Part shown: positions 49,140-60,066 of the stretch, in pieces
Layout: each line of letters begins with the position of its first letter
Position numbering within the stretch: position 1 is the first letter of the stretch
Source: Cryptomeria japonica
Taxonomy: Eukaryota; Streptophyta; Pinopsida; Cupressales; Cupressaceae
Length of the DNA stretch: 64,000 nucleotides
Reading direction: 5' to 3'
Assembly: GCF_030272615.1 (NCBI RefSeq)
Contig: NC_081407.1
Location: 377,819,132-377,883,131 of the forward strand
The notes under the pieces: model-generated
The model's input: only the letters and a program-made list of their open reading frames with translations
What the model was told of the DNA's origin: nothing
The model's database searches: none
Translations under genes and position numbers: made by a program

Positions 49140-50090
49140 ATAGAAAAATATAGTTGGCCAAGAAATTGAGAGGTAAGGTGGTCGTTCCAATTAAAGAGGA
49201 GAAGTTGAACTTTAAGCATTAGGTCATGGAGGAAATAAATAGATTGAAAGTTAAAATCACTATGCAAATTGAAAAACCATCACCAATAGAAAAAACATAT
49301 TCAAGAAATCAAGATAAAGACCAAAATAAATAATAGTGCCAATAATATCAAAATGTTACAAAACAGAATGAGATCCCACTCTATTATGAGGTATGATAGC
49401 TCTAATTTTAGAACCAAATACTACAAGAACAATAAAGGAGGGGCATGTAGAGTTTCTGAAAACGGAAACACAACTTGGCTTCCTTCTAGGAAAATGACAA
49501 ATTGAAGTGACACTCAACTAACTTTTAATTTCTATAGATTTTAATCTTTTTCGTCTCAAAATGATTTGGTGGATGTTTATTTCTTACTTGTTTTGGTATT
49601 AGGATAGCTGTAGTTTTACTCTTTCACTCTATGGAGGCCATTTTAGAGCCTCATTCTTGAGATTGAGATTATTATTATATATTCAGAAGAACAATCATTA
49701 AGATTGATCATGTAAAACCTGTTTATTTTTATCGAAAACAATCATTAAGATTGACAGTTGAGAGGGACCGCTATGAAATGGCAATATCTCTGCTTTGTTA
49801 AAACAGACCTTTTCACATTAATTTACCTTCTAATCACGAAAGAATGTGATTCAGATTTAATATGGATTGAGAGGCCAATGAGAGGGTCATTTTCCATAAT
49901 GTTATTATTGTATTGTTTTGTTTTGAGAATTTAATATAATCATGAATGTAATCCACTGCTATTGTGTGATTGTGAACTCAAATTGAGAGCAAAGAAGATC
50001 TGGGAAGTGAGTTTTGTGCTGTGGGGGAGAGTACCATCTCGCGTCATAAATAACTTCACTTCAGCAAAAAGATTAAATCACTTTTCTTTC
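49140..50090. other. Intergenic sequence, nothing recognised
   Basis: No supported coding frame or element boundary. Confidence 0.45.
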
Positions 50091-50094
50091 TAAT

Positions 50095-50245
50095 CCATTC
50101 TTTCTATATTCAGATCTGCACTGCATGCGAAACTCATCAAACTCATAAAAAATCAAAGTATTTGTATATGGAAGGAGATCCATTGGTTTACTTCTACAGA
50201 CCATCATCATTCTTCCTTTGTACATAAGAATTACAATATCCTTTA
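50095..50245 (-). pseudogene. Fragment of the F-box gene C-terminal region
   Basis: About 150 bp align with 51213-51363 of the intact F-box gene. The translated fragment has MYKGRMMMVCRSKP and LIFYEFDEFRMQCRSEY, against MYKGRMILVRRTEA and LMFYEFDDVGMQWRSKY in the gene. The match ends abruptly and sequence of the segmental duplication (copy A) follows. It is the remnant of a tandem paralogue. Confidence 0.8.
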
Positions 50246-50850
50246 ATTTCACAAAACAGCAGACAAGAAAAATTAGCCAAATATATAAACCTGTTAACAT
50301 CCTTTTTGAACTAGAAAGATATTACTTTTATCACGAATTTTTTTTATATTTCATTTGTTAGAAATGAAAAATAATTAAAAAATTTCTAATGACGAGGCAT
50401 CAGCACAATGACTGGTACAAAAATGGGCAAAGAAACAGTATCATATTTGTTATCTTCAAACAATTTCTGAAATTTAAAATAAAATAAAAAATTGTTCTTA
50501 ATATTTCGAGAAATTTTCAGCCTAACAAAGAAAAAAATAATATTAATTCAATTTCAAATATTTACCAATATTTTAATAGAAATACAAATAGCAAACCTTG
50601 TCATCTTTTTTCATTTTTAAATTGCTCTGATATTACTCTTAAGATAAGAAAGAACAGGTAAAATAAGATAATGACATATTTTACATTACATTGTAATAAG
50701 CAAAAGAAACATAAAGAACATATTCTTTATTTCTCAAACTTTATAAAATATATTACTATCTAAATTAATGCTACAACCATTTGGAAAGATAATTTCTAAT
50801 ATAATTCGAACTTAAGATTTTGAATCCTAAAACTCTTTAGAACTCTTTAT
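50235..50850. repeat. Segmental duplication, copy A
   Basis: Counterpart of 47760-48345, lying between the F-box fragment and the intact gene. It was probably copied as part of an F-box locus duplication, because it adjoins F-box sequence here. Confidence 0.7.
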
Positions 50851-51007
50851 TGAAGGAACAGTTTGGAACAGTACACGAGCTTGAATGGTTCAGAAAACAA
50901 ATTAAACGAAACAAAATTGGTTCGTATCGATAACTGAATACTGAAAAGGACCATTGCAATACAATCAATGGACCTTAAAAGCCAACAAAAATGTCATCTC
51001 AGAAAAT

Positions 51008-52567
51008 CTAAGGACATGGGTAAAACTTTAATGGCATTGATAGACATTTCCTCACATTGAACATAAACCGTAAATCTTCTGGCCATATTTTCAGCTCCCC
51101 GGCGTCTATATCTACCGAGATTATATGGCTGGCATGGCCCGCTCTTTTCTGCATTACCCAAATATAATCTCCCCCAGCACAAATCAGTCTACGAGGCACA
51201 TAATGGGGCTGTACAACTGCTTTATATTTAGATCTCCACTGCATGCCAACATCGTCAAACTCATAAAACATCAAAGCTGTACTTGCAGAGAAACCAAATG
51301 CTTCAGTTCTACGAACCAATATCATTCTGCCCTTATACATAACAATTCCCAAGGTCTGTTCCCACCACATTGGACGTTGCATCCCCAAAGTATAAAGAAA
51401 CCTGCTTTTACAATCTCCATTGAGATCATACATACCCACATCTGCCCCATTTTCCGAAAAACAGTAGATTTTATTGTTGTGCACTAAGATGGTTGGAAGA
51501 AACCCAACGGTCAAACTTTTATTCAGTCTTTGATCCAAGTAAGCATTTCTCTTTTCCCATCTACATTGTGCAGATGTATAAATCAAAACAAAAAAATTCT
51601 TTTTTCTGAGGAGATACAGACTTCCAATTACAAGAATTACCTGATAGGTCTTTTCATTTGAATTAAACTTGAGGTGCACAGCTACATCATCATGATATTT
51701 TTTCATGTAGTACGAAATCTTGCTTTTTCTGTTGATTACTGCATCATCAAGCGAATGGGATTGCATAGTCAATGGATTGATGACTCGAAGAGTTCCATTT
51801 TTCTTGCAGCTGAAAACCAAAAGACCCCCATCTCCACCTCTGAGAATCCATTGTGAGTCAGCGCTTCTCCACTCACCATTCAGTAACTTATTGAAGCTTT
51901 GCCTTCTAGGCACATCAATTAGTCCAAGCCCATTAGCAGATTCACTTGTTTCATCATATTGATCCATCACCAGCCACACTTGCTGATTACTCTGATCCCA
52001 AAGATTGTGAAAGTGAAGAGAGCTAGATATAATCATTTTCCATGAAGTACAAACACTTTTAATTTGCAACAGAGTATGAAGAGGAAGCTTACAAAATATT
52101 ATGTTCAAGACATCCTCTGGAATAAGATCTATGAACATTGATTCCTCCATGAAATATACTGCTTTGTTTGAGCCATCCTCTCCACATGACCTGCGGACTC
52201 TAACGGTGCAGTGTGAACTCTCACCATTCCTCTCGGCATCCTTTCTTGATCCATCTTCTACGCATGATTCAGCTCTAAGTGTGAGCCAGCTATAAAGTCC
52301 TTTTGGTGCAGCATCATCTGCATTCATTACTTTGCCCTTTCCATGTCTATCTTCGTTTGAGCCATACTCTCTGCATGGCCCAATTCCAAGTGCACTGAGC
52401 CAGTTGGTATAAGCCTCTTTTCCTTCACCTTTCTCCTCTGCATCCATTACTTTACCCTTGCGTTTTATATCTCCATTTGAACCATCCTCTCTGCATGTAC
52501 CAATTCCAAGTTTGAGCCAGTTTGTATAAGCCTCTTTTTCTTCATCAGATTCTCTCCAGGAAGCCAT
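51008..52567 (-). CDS. F-box protein with N-terminal tandem repeats
   Basis: A single uninterrupted frame of 519 codons, the only intact gene in the window. I start at the ATG at 52567 (MASWRESDEE) because its context AAAATGGC is favourable; an in-frame ATG at 52627 would add 20 residues. Residues 11-42, 50-82 and 89-113, and partly 125-134, are tandem repeats of the form AYTNWL...GIG.CRE.GSN...KGKVM. The F-box is at about 147-190 (LIPEDVLNIIFCKLPLHTLL, then VCTSWKMI). The C-terminal 300 residues look like a propeller-type region (WILRGGDGGLLVFS, NNKIYCFSENGADVGMYDL, FYEFDDVGMQW). F-box proteins recruit substrates to SCF ubiquitin ligases; the target is unknown. A fragment of a paralogue lies just downstream, so the locus has duplicated. 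Confidence 0.85.
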   Translation of the reverse strand: MASWRESDEEKEAYTNWLKLGIGTCREDGSNGDIKRKGKVMDAEEKGEGKEAYTNWLSALGIGPCREYGSNEDRHGKGKVMNADDAAPKGLYSWLTLRAESCVEDGSRKDAERNGESSHCTVRVRRSCGEDGSNKAVYFMEESMFIDLIPEDVLNIIFCKLPLHTLLQIKSVCTSWKMIISSSLHFHNLWDQSNQQVWLVMDQYDETSESANGLGLIDVPRRQSFNKLLNGEWRSADSQWILRGGDGGLLVFSCKKNGTLRVINPLTMQSHSLDDAVINRKSKISYYMKKYHDDVAVHLKFNSNEKTYQVILVIGSLYLLRKKNFFVLIYTSAQCRWEKRNAYLDQRLNKSLTVGFLPTILVHNNKIYCFSENGADVGMYDLNGDCKSRFLYTLGMQRPMWWEQTLGIVMYKGRMILVRRTEAFGFSASTALMFYEFDDVGMQWRSKYKAVVQPHYVPRRLICAGGDYIWVMQKRAGHASHIISVDIDAGELKIWPEDLRFMFNVRKCLSMPLKFYPCP

Positions 52568-54225
52568 TTTCTCTCTGTGAGGTGCCTCGAACAAATTCGT
52601 GTGGTTAAATAGAAGTAAAACTTGCATCGCAAGGAAATCTTGAGCTATTCCCGAAACATCGGGGACATGGAAATGTTGGGCCCGTCAATTATTTTCATAG
52701 GAAATCTGACTTTCACTTGAGAAGTTGGCTCTGGACGGTCTATAGCGTTTTCGAAGTGAGTTGGTGTACATCTCTGTCTTGTTTAGTTTGAATTTTACTT
52801 TACTTCATTTTGTTCGAGGTACACGTCCATGAATAGTAAATTAGTTAATTAATGTGATGTTCTGGATTCATCTGTTTGGTCACATTATCTGATGTATTAT
52901 TAGGGAGTTCAAGAAGATTAAATTATTTAATGTTTGATTTTAATATTTTATCTTTGATGAATTTGTGGACTCCCTTATTATTTTAAAATAATTTTAACAT
53001 CTAATCTTAGATTACAAAAGGAACATTCTCATTATTTAAGAACTGTGGAAACTTGATATCATTAAATTAGTAAATGATTTTAGCATCTAATCGTAGAACA
53101 CCCGTGTGGTTATTTAATGTTTTCAACTCTTTTATTACTTTTATGGTTATTTAATGTTATCGACTCTTTTATTGTTTTTAAATAATTTTAACATCTAATC
53201 TTACATTTATTTAATGTTTTGTACTATCTTATTATCTTACTTGATATCATTAACTTAGTAAATGATTTTAGCATGTAATTGTAGAACACCCGTGTGGTTA
53301 TTTAATGTTTTCAACTCTTTTATTATTTTTAAGTAATTTTAACATCTAATCTTACATTTCAATCTTAAATTTATTTAATGTTTTGTACTATCTTATTAAT
53401 TCAAAATAATTTTTAATACCTAATTTAGTCTTCAATGTTATGGACCACGTCATTATTTAAATTAACATTTATTACTTAATCTTCCAATCCACATGAGTGA
53501 ACAATGTCATTATTTAATATTTTAGACTATCTTTAAATAAAATTAGATTGTGATAGTGATATATTTAAGATATGTAACAAATAATATATTACTATATAAT
53601 TAAATTAAATATATCACTTTTAAAAGTAATATTAAATTTTTTAACTTCTTCTTTAAAATGTTTTATTCTAAATAGTATTACTTTAAGTTTATTAAAAATT
53701 TAATTTAATTTAGAAACTTTAATTTAACTAAAAAACTACTTTATTTCTCAATAGTAATACAATAAATAATGGAAACCCTAAGCAAGTAATAAAAACTAAT
53801 AAATTATTTACTAATTTTTAATGTCCATCTAAACCACTAGATAGATATGTTAACAAAATAAGTAAATGAATTGATAATGACATAACAATATTTATCTACA
53901 CATTTTCCAAAGAGTTTTTTTTAAATTTCATTTACATATACAAACTCAATAATTTTAACATACTTTAGTCTACATTTTATTTGATTTTCTTATTTAATAA
54001 GATATAATTAGTATAGTGTTTCTTAAATATTATTATTATCTGACTAATGAATGACTACCAAATTTATCAAATTTAAGTTCAAACTTTTAATAGTATAGTT
54101 TTGATTTCTATATTTAGATAAATGATGGAATAGTTGAAATAAAAATTATTTAAGATAATATTTATTTTTTAAATATAATGTTCACTGTACATTAAATACT
54201 CTTAACAATTGATGATGTTGAGGAC
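52568..54225. other. AT-rich region upstream of the F-box gene
   Basis: This holds the presumed promoter of the minus-strand F-box gene. I cannot fix a TATA box among the many AT-rich words. A 188-bp tandem duplication lies at 53051-53420. The remaining 53420-54225 is AT-rich with no recognised element. Confidence 0.45.
53051..53420. repeat. Tandem duplication, period about 188 bp, upstream of the F-box gene
   Basis: The block beginning ACTTGATATCATTAA at 53051 recurs at 53239. Both copies contain GTAAATGATTTTAGCAT, GTAGAACACCCGTGTGG, TTTAATGTTTTCAACTC, AATTTTAACATCTAATCTTA and TTTTGTACTATCTTATTA. Confidence 0.85.
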
Positions 54226-56248
54226 TGTTGTCATTTTTATAAACCCTTAGTCCATCAGTAAAAACCAATCAGAGATATGTTCTATGGACCAGTGCTGCCT
54301 CAGTTGATCAAGAGAAGATGATGGAATCATGAAGTATGAAGTGCTGTCTTGTCGGAAGTTCCTTTCCCAAGCCATCTGTTCCTCTCTCTTCCCCGGAACT
54401 CCAGAACCCCGAGGTTTCGAAGTTCCTTTCCTTCTCTTCCTCTCTCTTTCTCGGAACTCCAAAACCCTGAGGTTCCGAAATTCCCTTCCTTGGTCTCTTG
54501 TTCTCTTGCCCCAGAACACCGAAACACCGAATTTCCCAAGTTTCTTGTCTTCCCAACTTTAGTGACCCCAGTCTTTGAAGTTTCGTTAACTTCGGTGACC
54601 GAGGTCTCCAAAGTTCTCCCAACTTTGGTGACCCAAGTCTCCAAAGTCTTCCCAACTTCGGTTATCCAGGTCTCCAAAGTTTCCCCAACTTCAGTGACCC
54701 AGGTCCCCGTAGTTTTCCAAACTCCTTCTGGCTTGCAACACTTCTGGATGACATGATCGACACTCAAACCTTTAAATGCTCTAATGGCTTTTGTGACTTG
54801 TGCACCTTCTTTTGTGTAGCCACAGAGGCGCATTTAATATTTTTGGGAGGATTTCCATCAAGAGAGGTACGGGGCCATGCTTGTTGTAGTGACTTATGTC
54901 ATGTCTGCATACTTTGACTTTGGAAGGTCAATCAATCCACCCTTCTCAGGTTTTCCTTTTCTAGGTATGGATAGGTTGCTTGCATGTACAAAAGTCAAGT
55001 GCATGCACTTCCTTGCACTCCTAGAATGATATAAAGGGGTCATGACCACTCTTGTTAACATTTTCCTAAATAAAGGTTGTTAAGCCTCATTGTAAAGGGT
55101 TCTCTCCCTGCTAGCTTGAGCTATTCTATGCTCTCTCACTTCTCTTGTATTATTTTGTATTTTGCAACTGTAAGTTGGTCACTGGCCTTATTATTAATTG
55201 AAATCACCATTCTTTCCTTCTTTCAACTTAAGTATGTTGTGTATGTTTTCTTACCTTCATCATGGGTGTATATTTTTTGGCTCTTCTCTCATTATGCTGT
55301 GTTAACTTATTTCTGAGTGTGACTTTTGGGAAAGCCTCTCCCCTCTTGGCATTTAGCAAATTCTAACCTCCATACATGCATTGGGGTCACTCATACAACT
55401 GAAGTGTGCACATCTCTTGGGTTTTTTACTTGATTCTTTGTGTCATTTCAGGTAGGGAGAGGAACAATCTCTTCTTGGTGCATCACCTCCTTTTATTTCA
55501 AGCAATTATCTCTTTCCTTAAACTCTGCAAGTTGTTAGGATAGAATTCGGAGTAATTTTTTTAAGTGTTGGGCTGGTTCAACACCTGCACCTGGATTGAG
55601 AAGGAAGTTAGCCTTCTCCAAAGATTCATCCCTTGCGCAAGATCCCACACTTCACGGTTGTTTCCATGTTTCACAAGGTTGCTGAGTTGATAGCTCAGCA
55701 AGGGTGTGATATTTTGTGATAACAGTTTTTGGCATGCTCGGCAGGACTTACTTTCAATTTTTATGCTAAGGATTTAGTGTTGTTCTTAGTGTTTCAGCAT
55801 TTAGATGTAGTCATCTTTCAAGCACTTGGCGACTCTACTCACAAGTCCAATTCTTGTTCATGCCAAGTTCCTAGCTCTGGAACTCCAGAACCCCTAGGTT
55901 CCCAAGTCATCAACTCTGGAACTCTGGAACCCCTAGGTCCCGAAGTGCCTAAGTATTCAACTCTGAAACCTTGAGGTTCTGAAGTCATGCAGTCCTAAGC
56001 CCAAGCCAAATGAAGATTCAATGTGTTCTTCAGTTCATAAAGCCTTTGGAGGCATCATCTTTCAAGCACTTGGCGACTTTGTAATCATTTGGTAGGTCTG
56101 TGATACGTTATCAGTCTTTGGTTGAGAGGTTCTGTTGACTCTCTTTAGGCATTTTGATAAACAAGCTCCATCTCTTTCAAATGCTTTAAAATGAGTTCAT
56201 ATCATGGGTGTAACTTCTATTCACCCCCATTATATGAGAATGCCAACA
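54226..56248 (+). mobile_element. 5' LTR of an LTR element with minisatellites
   Basis: Starts TGTTGTCATTTTTATAAACCC and closely matches the sequence from 58154 (TGTTGTTATTTTTATGACACCC) until the latter enters the gap, which shows two LTRs. The likely end is ATGCCAACA at 56248; no standard primer-binding site follows, so the end is uncertain. A TATAAAG box lies at 55030. Two minisatellites occur: GGAACTCC.GAACCCCGAGGTTCCGAAGT-like units at 54390-54535 and again near 55866-55980, and 33-bp units at 54560-54720. The right LTR lacks about 190 bp covering the first array. Confidence 0.7.
54560..54720 (+). repeat. 33-bp minisatellite in the LTR
   Basis: Five diverged units of CCCAACTT(C/T)GGTGACCCA followed by GGTCTCCAAAGT(C/T)T. 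The same array of about five units is present in the right LTR at about 58295-58450. Because 33 is a multiple of three, both strands give spurious repetitive open frames here. Confidence 0.85.
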
Positions 56249-56429
56249 ATTTTTCCCCTCCTTACCAATAGGATCGAACTAGGACTGCTCCTAGTTTCAA
56301 CCCAAACAAATTCATTTCAGCAATAGGTGGATACTAACCTGATGCTTGCCACCCACCCACCCCTACTCAACCTTCTTGGTAGCCCAACCAAGCTCAAGAT
56401 GACGAAAAACCCAAATTGCATAAATCAAT

Positions 56430-57960
56430 TGTGTGTTGCTTGATTGCACCGAGTAGCTGGAGGAGTTGAAGAGGCAACAAGAGTGGGATTTGCAGCAAGA
56501 TCGAATTTATTATTAGGCTCATCTTTAGCAACAATAGATGGGAGCCCAAAGACAACATGGGGAGTTCCTTGCAAGGCGAATTGCCTTAGCTAGGAAGAAA
56601 GAAATTGAGAAACTAGCAGCCATAGAGATGCATCTTATACAAGAGGGGGTTTTTGCCCCTAGGGTTCCTAAGTTTGAAATCCCAAGCTTCAGGAAGGGGA
56701 GACCTCCCAAGCCTTCAATTAACCCCCCTATTTTTAAAACTCCAAGTTTCAAAGGAGCTCCAACTATTGCTATACAAGACCCTTCTCCTCGGTGCCTTTT
56801 GCAAAACACCTCACCACCTAGCCTCTTTCCTAGTGCTAGCTCCCTTTTTAAAGGTAGACCTATTGTATGGAGGACGATAGGAGGATATTTAGAATAATCA
56901 GTTGCAGGAGCAAGTCATTGAACATGAGGAGTGTGATGGTAAAGAGGAGGACATTATCCTCTCATTTGGCAAGCTTCCTTTCTTCATTGATCATGAGGAG
57001 AAGGATATGTCTAGACTTCTCCCGGTGGTAGCTCTGGAGCAACATGCTAGTCTTGAGGAGGGCACAGGGGGTAATGCTTTTTCTATAGATTGCATGATGA
57101 ATAGATTGTTCCATGAACATGAGGCTATTGCATTCTGTTGCCAGGAGGAGGAAACAAAAACAAAGAGACAATCTAAAGATTTTAGTTCTTCTTTTGAGGT
57201 GTCTCATAAACCTGAGATTTGTGTTGATGAGATGGATATCAGCACATGTGATTATGATGTATGTTGGTTCTCCCCTGTCCCTGAAAGTGATGATGTTGAA
57301 TATGAAGTCTTCATTCAAGGTGAAGATATTTCTTTTGATATTAGGGATAATGTGCCTGATCTTGAATGTTTCACTTGGGACCAACATGCCAAGTTTGATG
57401 ACGTTCAGCAACAACATGTTGGTCATGCTGACAGTCTTTTTTTTTCTCAACTTGATAGTATACCCAAACTTCAAAGTTTCTAATTTGATGTGCCTAAAGA
57501 GTCCCCTTTTGCATACCAAGACAAAGATATGGTATACATTTCATCACCATGTGAGTTTGAGGCCTTTTCACGTTTCAACTCACACCAAGAGGAGGTTGTC
57601 TAATGTAGAAAAATTAATGCCCCCTTGTATAATAGAGATGCCTTCTCTTTTGCATGGAGTAGTTCTTTTGATGCTAGCCAGCTCCTAAAAACTTCCCCCT
57701 TGCTACTATGTGTATGCTTCATGCATCCCCAGATGTTTCAGGTAGCTATTTTCTGTGGCTTCCCTATGGTGGTAAGGTAAATGGTGAAGTGTTCTTTCAC
57801 CACATAAGTAGTATGTGTGATCTAATGCATGCATACAAGAGATTTCAACCACTACAACTAGATGGTGAATGTAACAATTGTATGAGGGGGATCAACTCCT
57901 TCAAAAGGATCCTCTTTGATAGAGGAAAAAGCATCAGTTGTCTCTTATTATAACAATGTA
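56430..57960 (+). pseudogene. Internal ORF region of the 54-58 kb element, unrecognised
   Basis: Three parts are visible. Around 56450-56640 is a charged, coiled-coil-like stretch (LEELKRQQEWDLQQD, later ALARKKEIEKLAAIEMHL), then a proline-rich segment to 56897. After a frame change, 56902-57483 is an acidic 193-codon ORF (EHEECDGKEEDIILS, CDYDVCWFSPVPESDD, EYEVFIQGEDISFDIRD). The frame continues past a stop with family-like composition to about 57600, and shorter frames follow to 57960. I see no gag zinc knuckle, protease, integrase or reverse transcriptase, so the element appears non-autonomous. Acidic stretches with GEDI/EDILI words recall the ORF at 30031-31134, but that similarity is weak. 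Confidence 0.5.
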
Positions 57961-58153
57961 AAGTTAGGTTTCTTGTTTTCCAAGAAGTGCACAAGCACAA
58001 GTTGTTCCCCTTCAGAATGGATGATCTTGATCCTTTGCAGGTTAGAGGAGAGCATTTTCTTCTTTCTTGCAGTTGTGACTTAGTACCTAGTGGATGCTCA
58101 AGGCTTTTGGACTTCATACTTAGTAGGCAAGCATCTCGCAGAGGTTGCCAAAA

Positions 58154-58634
58154 TGTTGTTATTTTTATGACACCCTTGGTCCATCAGTAAGAATGGATCA
58201 GAGATATGTTATATGGACCAGTGTTGCCTCACTTGGTTAGGAGAAGATGAAGTATGAAGTGTTGTCTTATCAAAAGTTCCTTTCCGAAGCCTTCTCTTCC
58301 TGACCCAGGTCTCTAAAGTTCCCCCAACTTCGGTGACCCAGGTCTCCGAAGTCTCCCCAACTTTAGTGACCCAAGTCTCTGAAGTCTCCCCAACTTCAGT
58401 GACCTAGATTTTCAAAGTTTCCCCAACTTCGGTGACCCAGGTCCCCAAAGTTATCAAAACTTCTTCTAGCTTGCAATACTTTCAGATGACGAGATTGACA
58501 CTCAAAGGTTTAAATGCTCTGATGACTTTTGTGACTTGTGCACCTTCTTTTGTGGAGCCACAAGGGTGCATTTAATGTTTTTGGCAGGATTTCCATCAAG
58601 AGAGGTATGGGGCCATGCTTGTTGTAGTGACTTA
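58154..58634 (+). mobile_element. 3' LTR of the 54-58 kb element, cut by the gap
   Basis: Matches 54226-54896 except for a missing block of about 190 bp. It begins TGTTGTTATTTTTATGA and runs into the assembly gap with GCCATGCTTGTTGTAG. The outer part and any target duplication are not available. Confidence 0.8.
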
Positions 58635-59134
58635 NNNNNNNNNNNNNNNNNNNNNNNNNNNNNNNNNNNNNNNNNNNNNNNNNNNNNNNNNNNNNNNNNN
58701 NNNNNNNNNNNNNNNNNNNNNNNNNNNNNNNNNNNNNNNNNNNNNNNNNNNNNNNNNNNNNNNNNNNNNNNNNNNNNNNNNNNNNNNNNNNNNNNNNNNN
58801 NNNNNNNNNNNNNNNNNNNNNNNNNNNNNNNNNNNNNNNNNNNNNNNNNNNNNNNNNNNNNNNNNNNNNNNNNNNNNNNNNNNNNNNNNNNNNNNNNNNN
58901 NNNNNNNNNNNNNNNNNNNNNNNNNNNNNNNNNNNNNNNNNNNNNNNNNNNNNNNNNNNNNNNNNNNNNNNNNNNNNNNNNNNNNNNNNNNNNNNNNNNN
59001 NNNNNNNNNNNNNNNNNNNNNNNNNNNNNNNNNNNNNNNNNNNNNNNNNNNNNNNNNNNNNNNNNNNNNNNNNNNNNNNNNNNNNNNNNNNNNNNNNNNN
59101 NNNNNNNNNNNNNNNNNNNNNNNNNNNNNNNNNN
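58635..59134. other. Assembly gap (500 N)
   Basis: Exactly 500 N, inside an LTR on the left side and inside a different ORF on the right side. The true length is unknown. Confidence 1.
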
Positions 59135-60066
59135 ACTTGAAAACGAGGCAGAATTATTGAAGAAACTAAAAGAGGATATAGAAGAAGAATTGGTGAAAAT
59201 GACTCCATTGAGAGGGAGACAATTATTGATAGAGGCTGGATTAATTCTTTTTCTAGGATGGGACCTGAGTGCCTCTTTTATTTTTGATAGTTTATTGCAC
59301 TCTGATAATAAGGAATTCAAATTGGATATTCAAGGAGTTAATGAAATTTTTATTGGGTCAAGGTTTGATCTAGATGAGGAAGAACTAATCTTATGGGCAT
59401 TGTATCCACCAAACAAGAGACCAACAATCATTGATGTGGATAGGGATTTTGGACACATGATGAAATTAAAGGTGGGACAAATTGATCGTATTGTCTCAGC
59501 AAATATAGGAGTAGATATTTATAAATTCAATAGGGCACAAATAGTTAGAGTGGTAAGGGAAAGGAATCAGTACAAAACTATCTATGAGGAGGCCATTAGA
59601 AGAAGTGGAGAGTCTGAACCCATGTTGCTTTCTCCTAAAAATTCAAAATGGAAAAAGAAATGTGAGGAATTGCAACATGAAAATCAAAGAATTCTCAAAC
59701 ATATCCAAATTGTAAGAATTGATACTACTTCTTTCTTATTGAATAAAAGTTTTGAAAAGCTGTAGGGTCACTTGGAAGACTTTTGGGTTGTGTTTCAGAA
59801 AAATGTGGACAATGAAGTATCACATAACAGGATAAAAAAAAGACTGGGGGTCAAACTACATGAGAAGAATTTGGAGGGAGTAGATGCCAAAGAGATTGAG
59901 AAAATTGAAAGGATACTTGCAAACCATGATAAATTCGATGCAAAATTACAAAAAAGAATATGATGAGTGTAAAGATGTAATCCAACATGGTATTGCTATG
60001 TTAGTTGACCAGAAAGGTGAAATTAGGGATAAGGATAAATGGATTGCTGAATGCCAGTCTTCTTAG
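59135..60066 (+). pseudogene. Unrecognised coiled-coil ORF, 5' end in the gap
   Basis: Open from the gap edge to TAG at 59763, then the same frame continues to 59963, and after a frame change to 60066. The product is highly charged: an N-terminal helix (ELLKKLKEDIEEELVKM), a middle part with LILFLGWDLSASFIFDSLL and EELILWALYPPNKRPTI, and a C-terminal coiled coil (KWKKKCEELQHENQRILKHI, then VDAKEIEKIERILANHDKF). I know no matching domain. LTR-like sequence downstream (TATA-like box near 60418) suggests a retroelement ORF. Two lesions in about 300 codons suggest recent decay or base errors. Confidence 0.5.

Noticed and set aside
54308-54833. Repetitive ORFs on both strands (for example ETWVTEVGKTL repeats)
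   Set aside because: The 33-bp minisatellite gives open frames on both strands; it lies in an LTR.
58502-59320. Minus-strand ORFs spanning the second N run
   Set aside because: Artefact of the gap.
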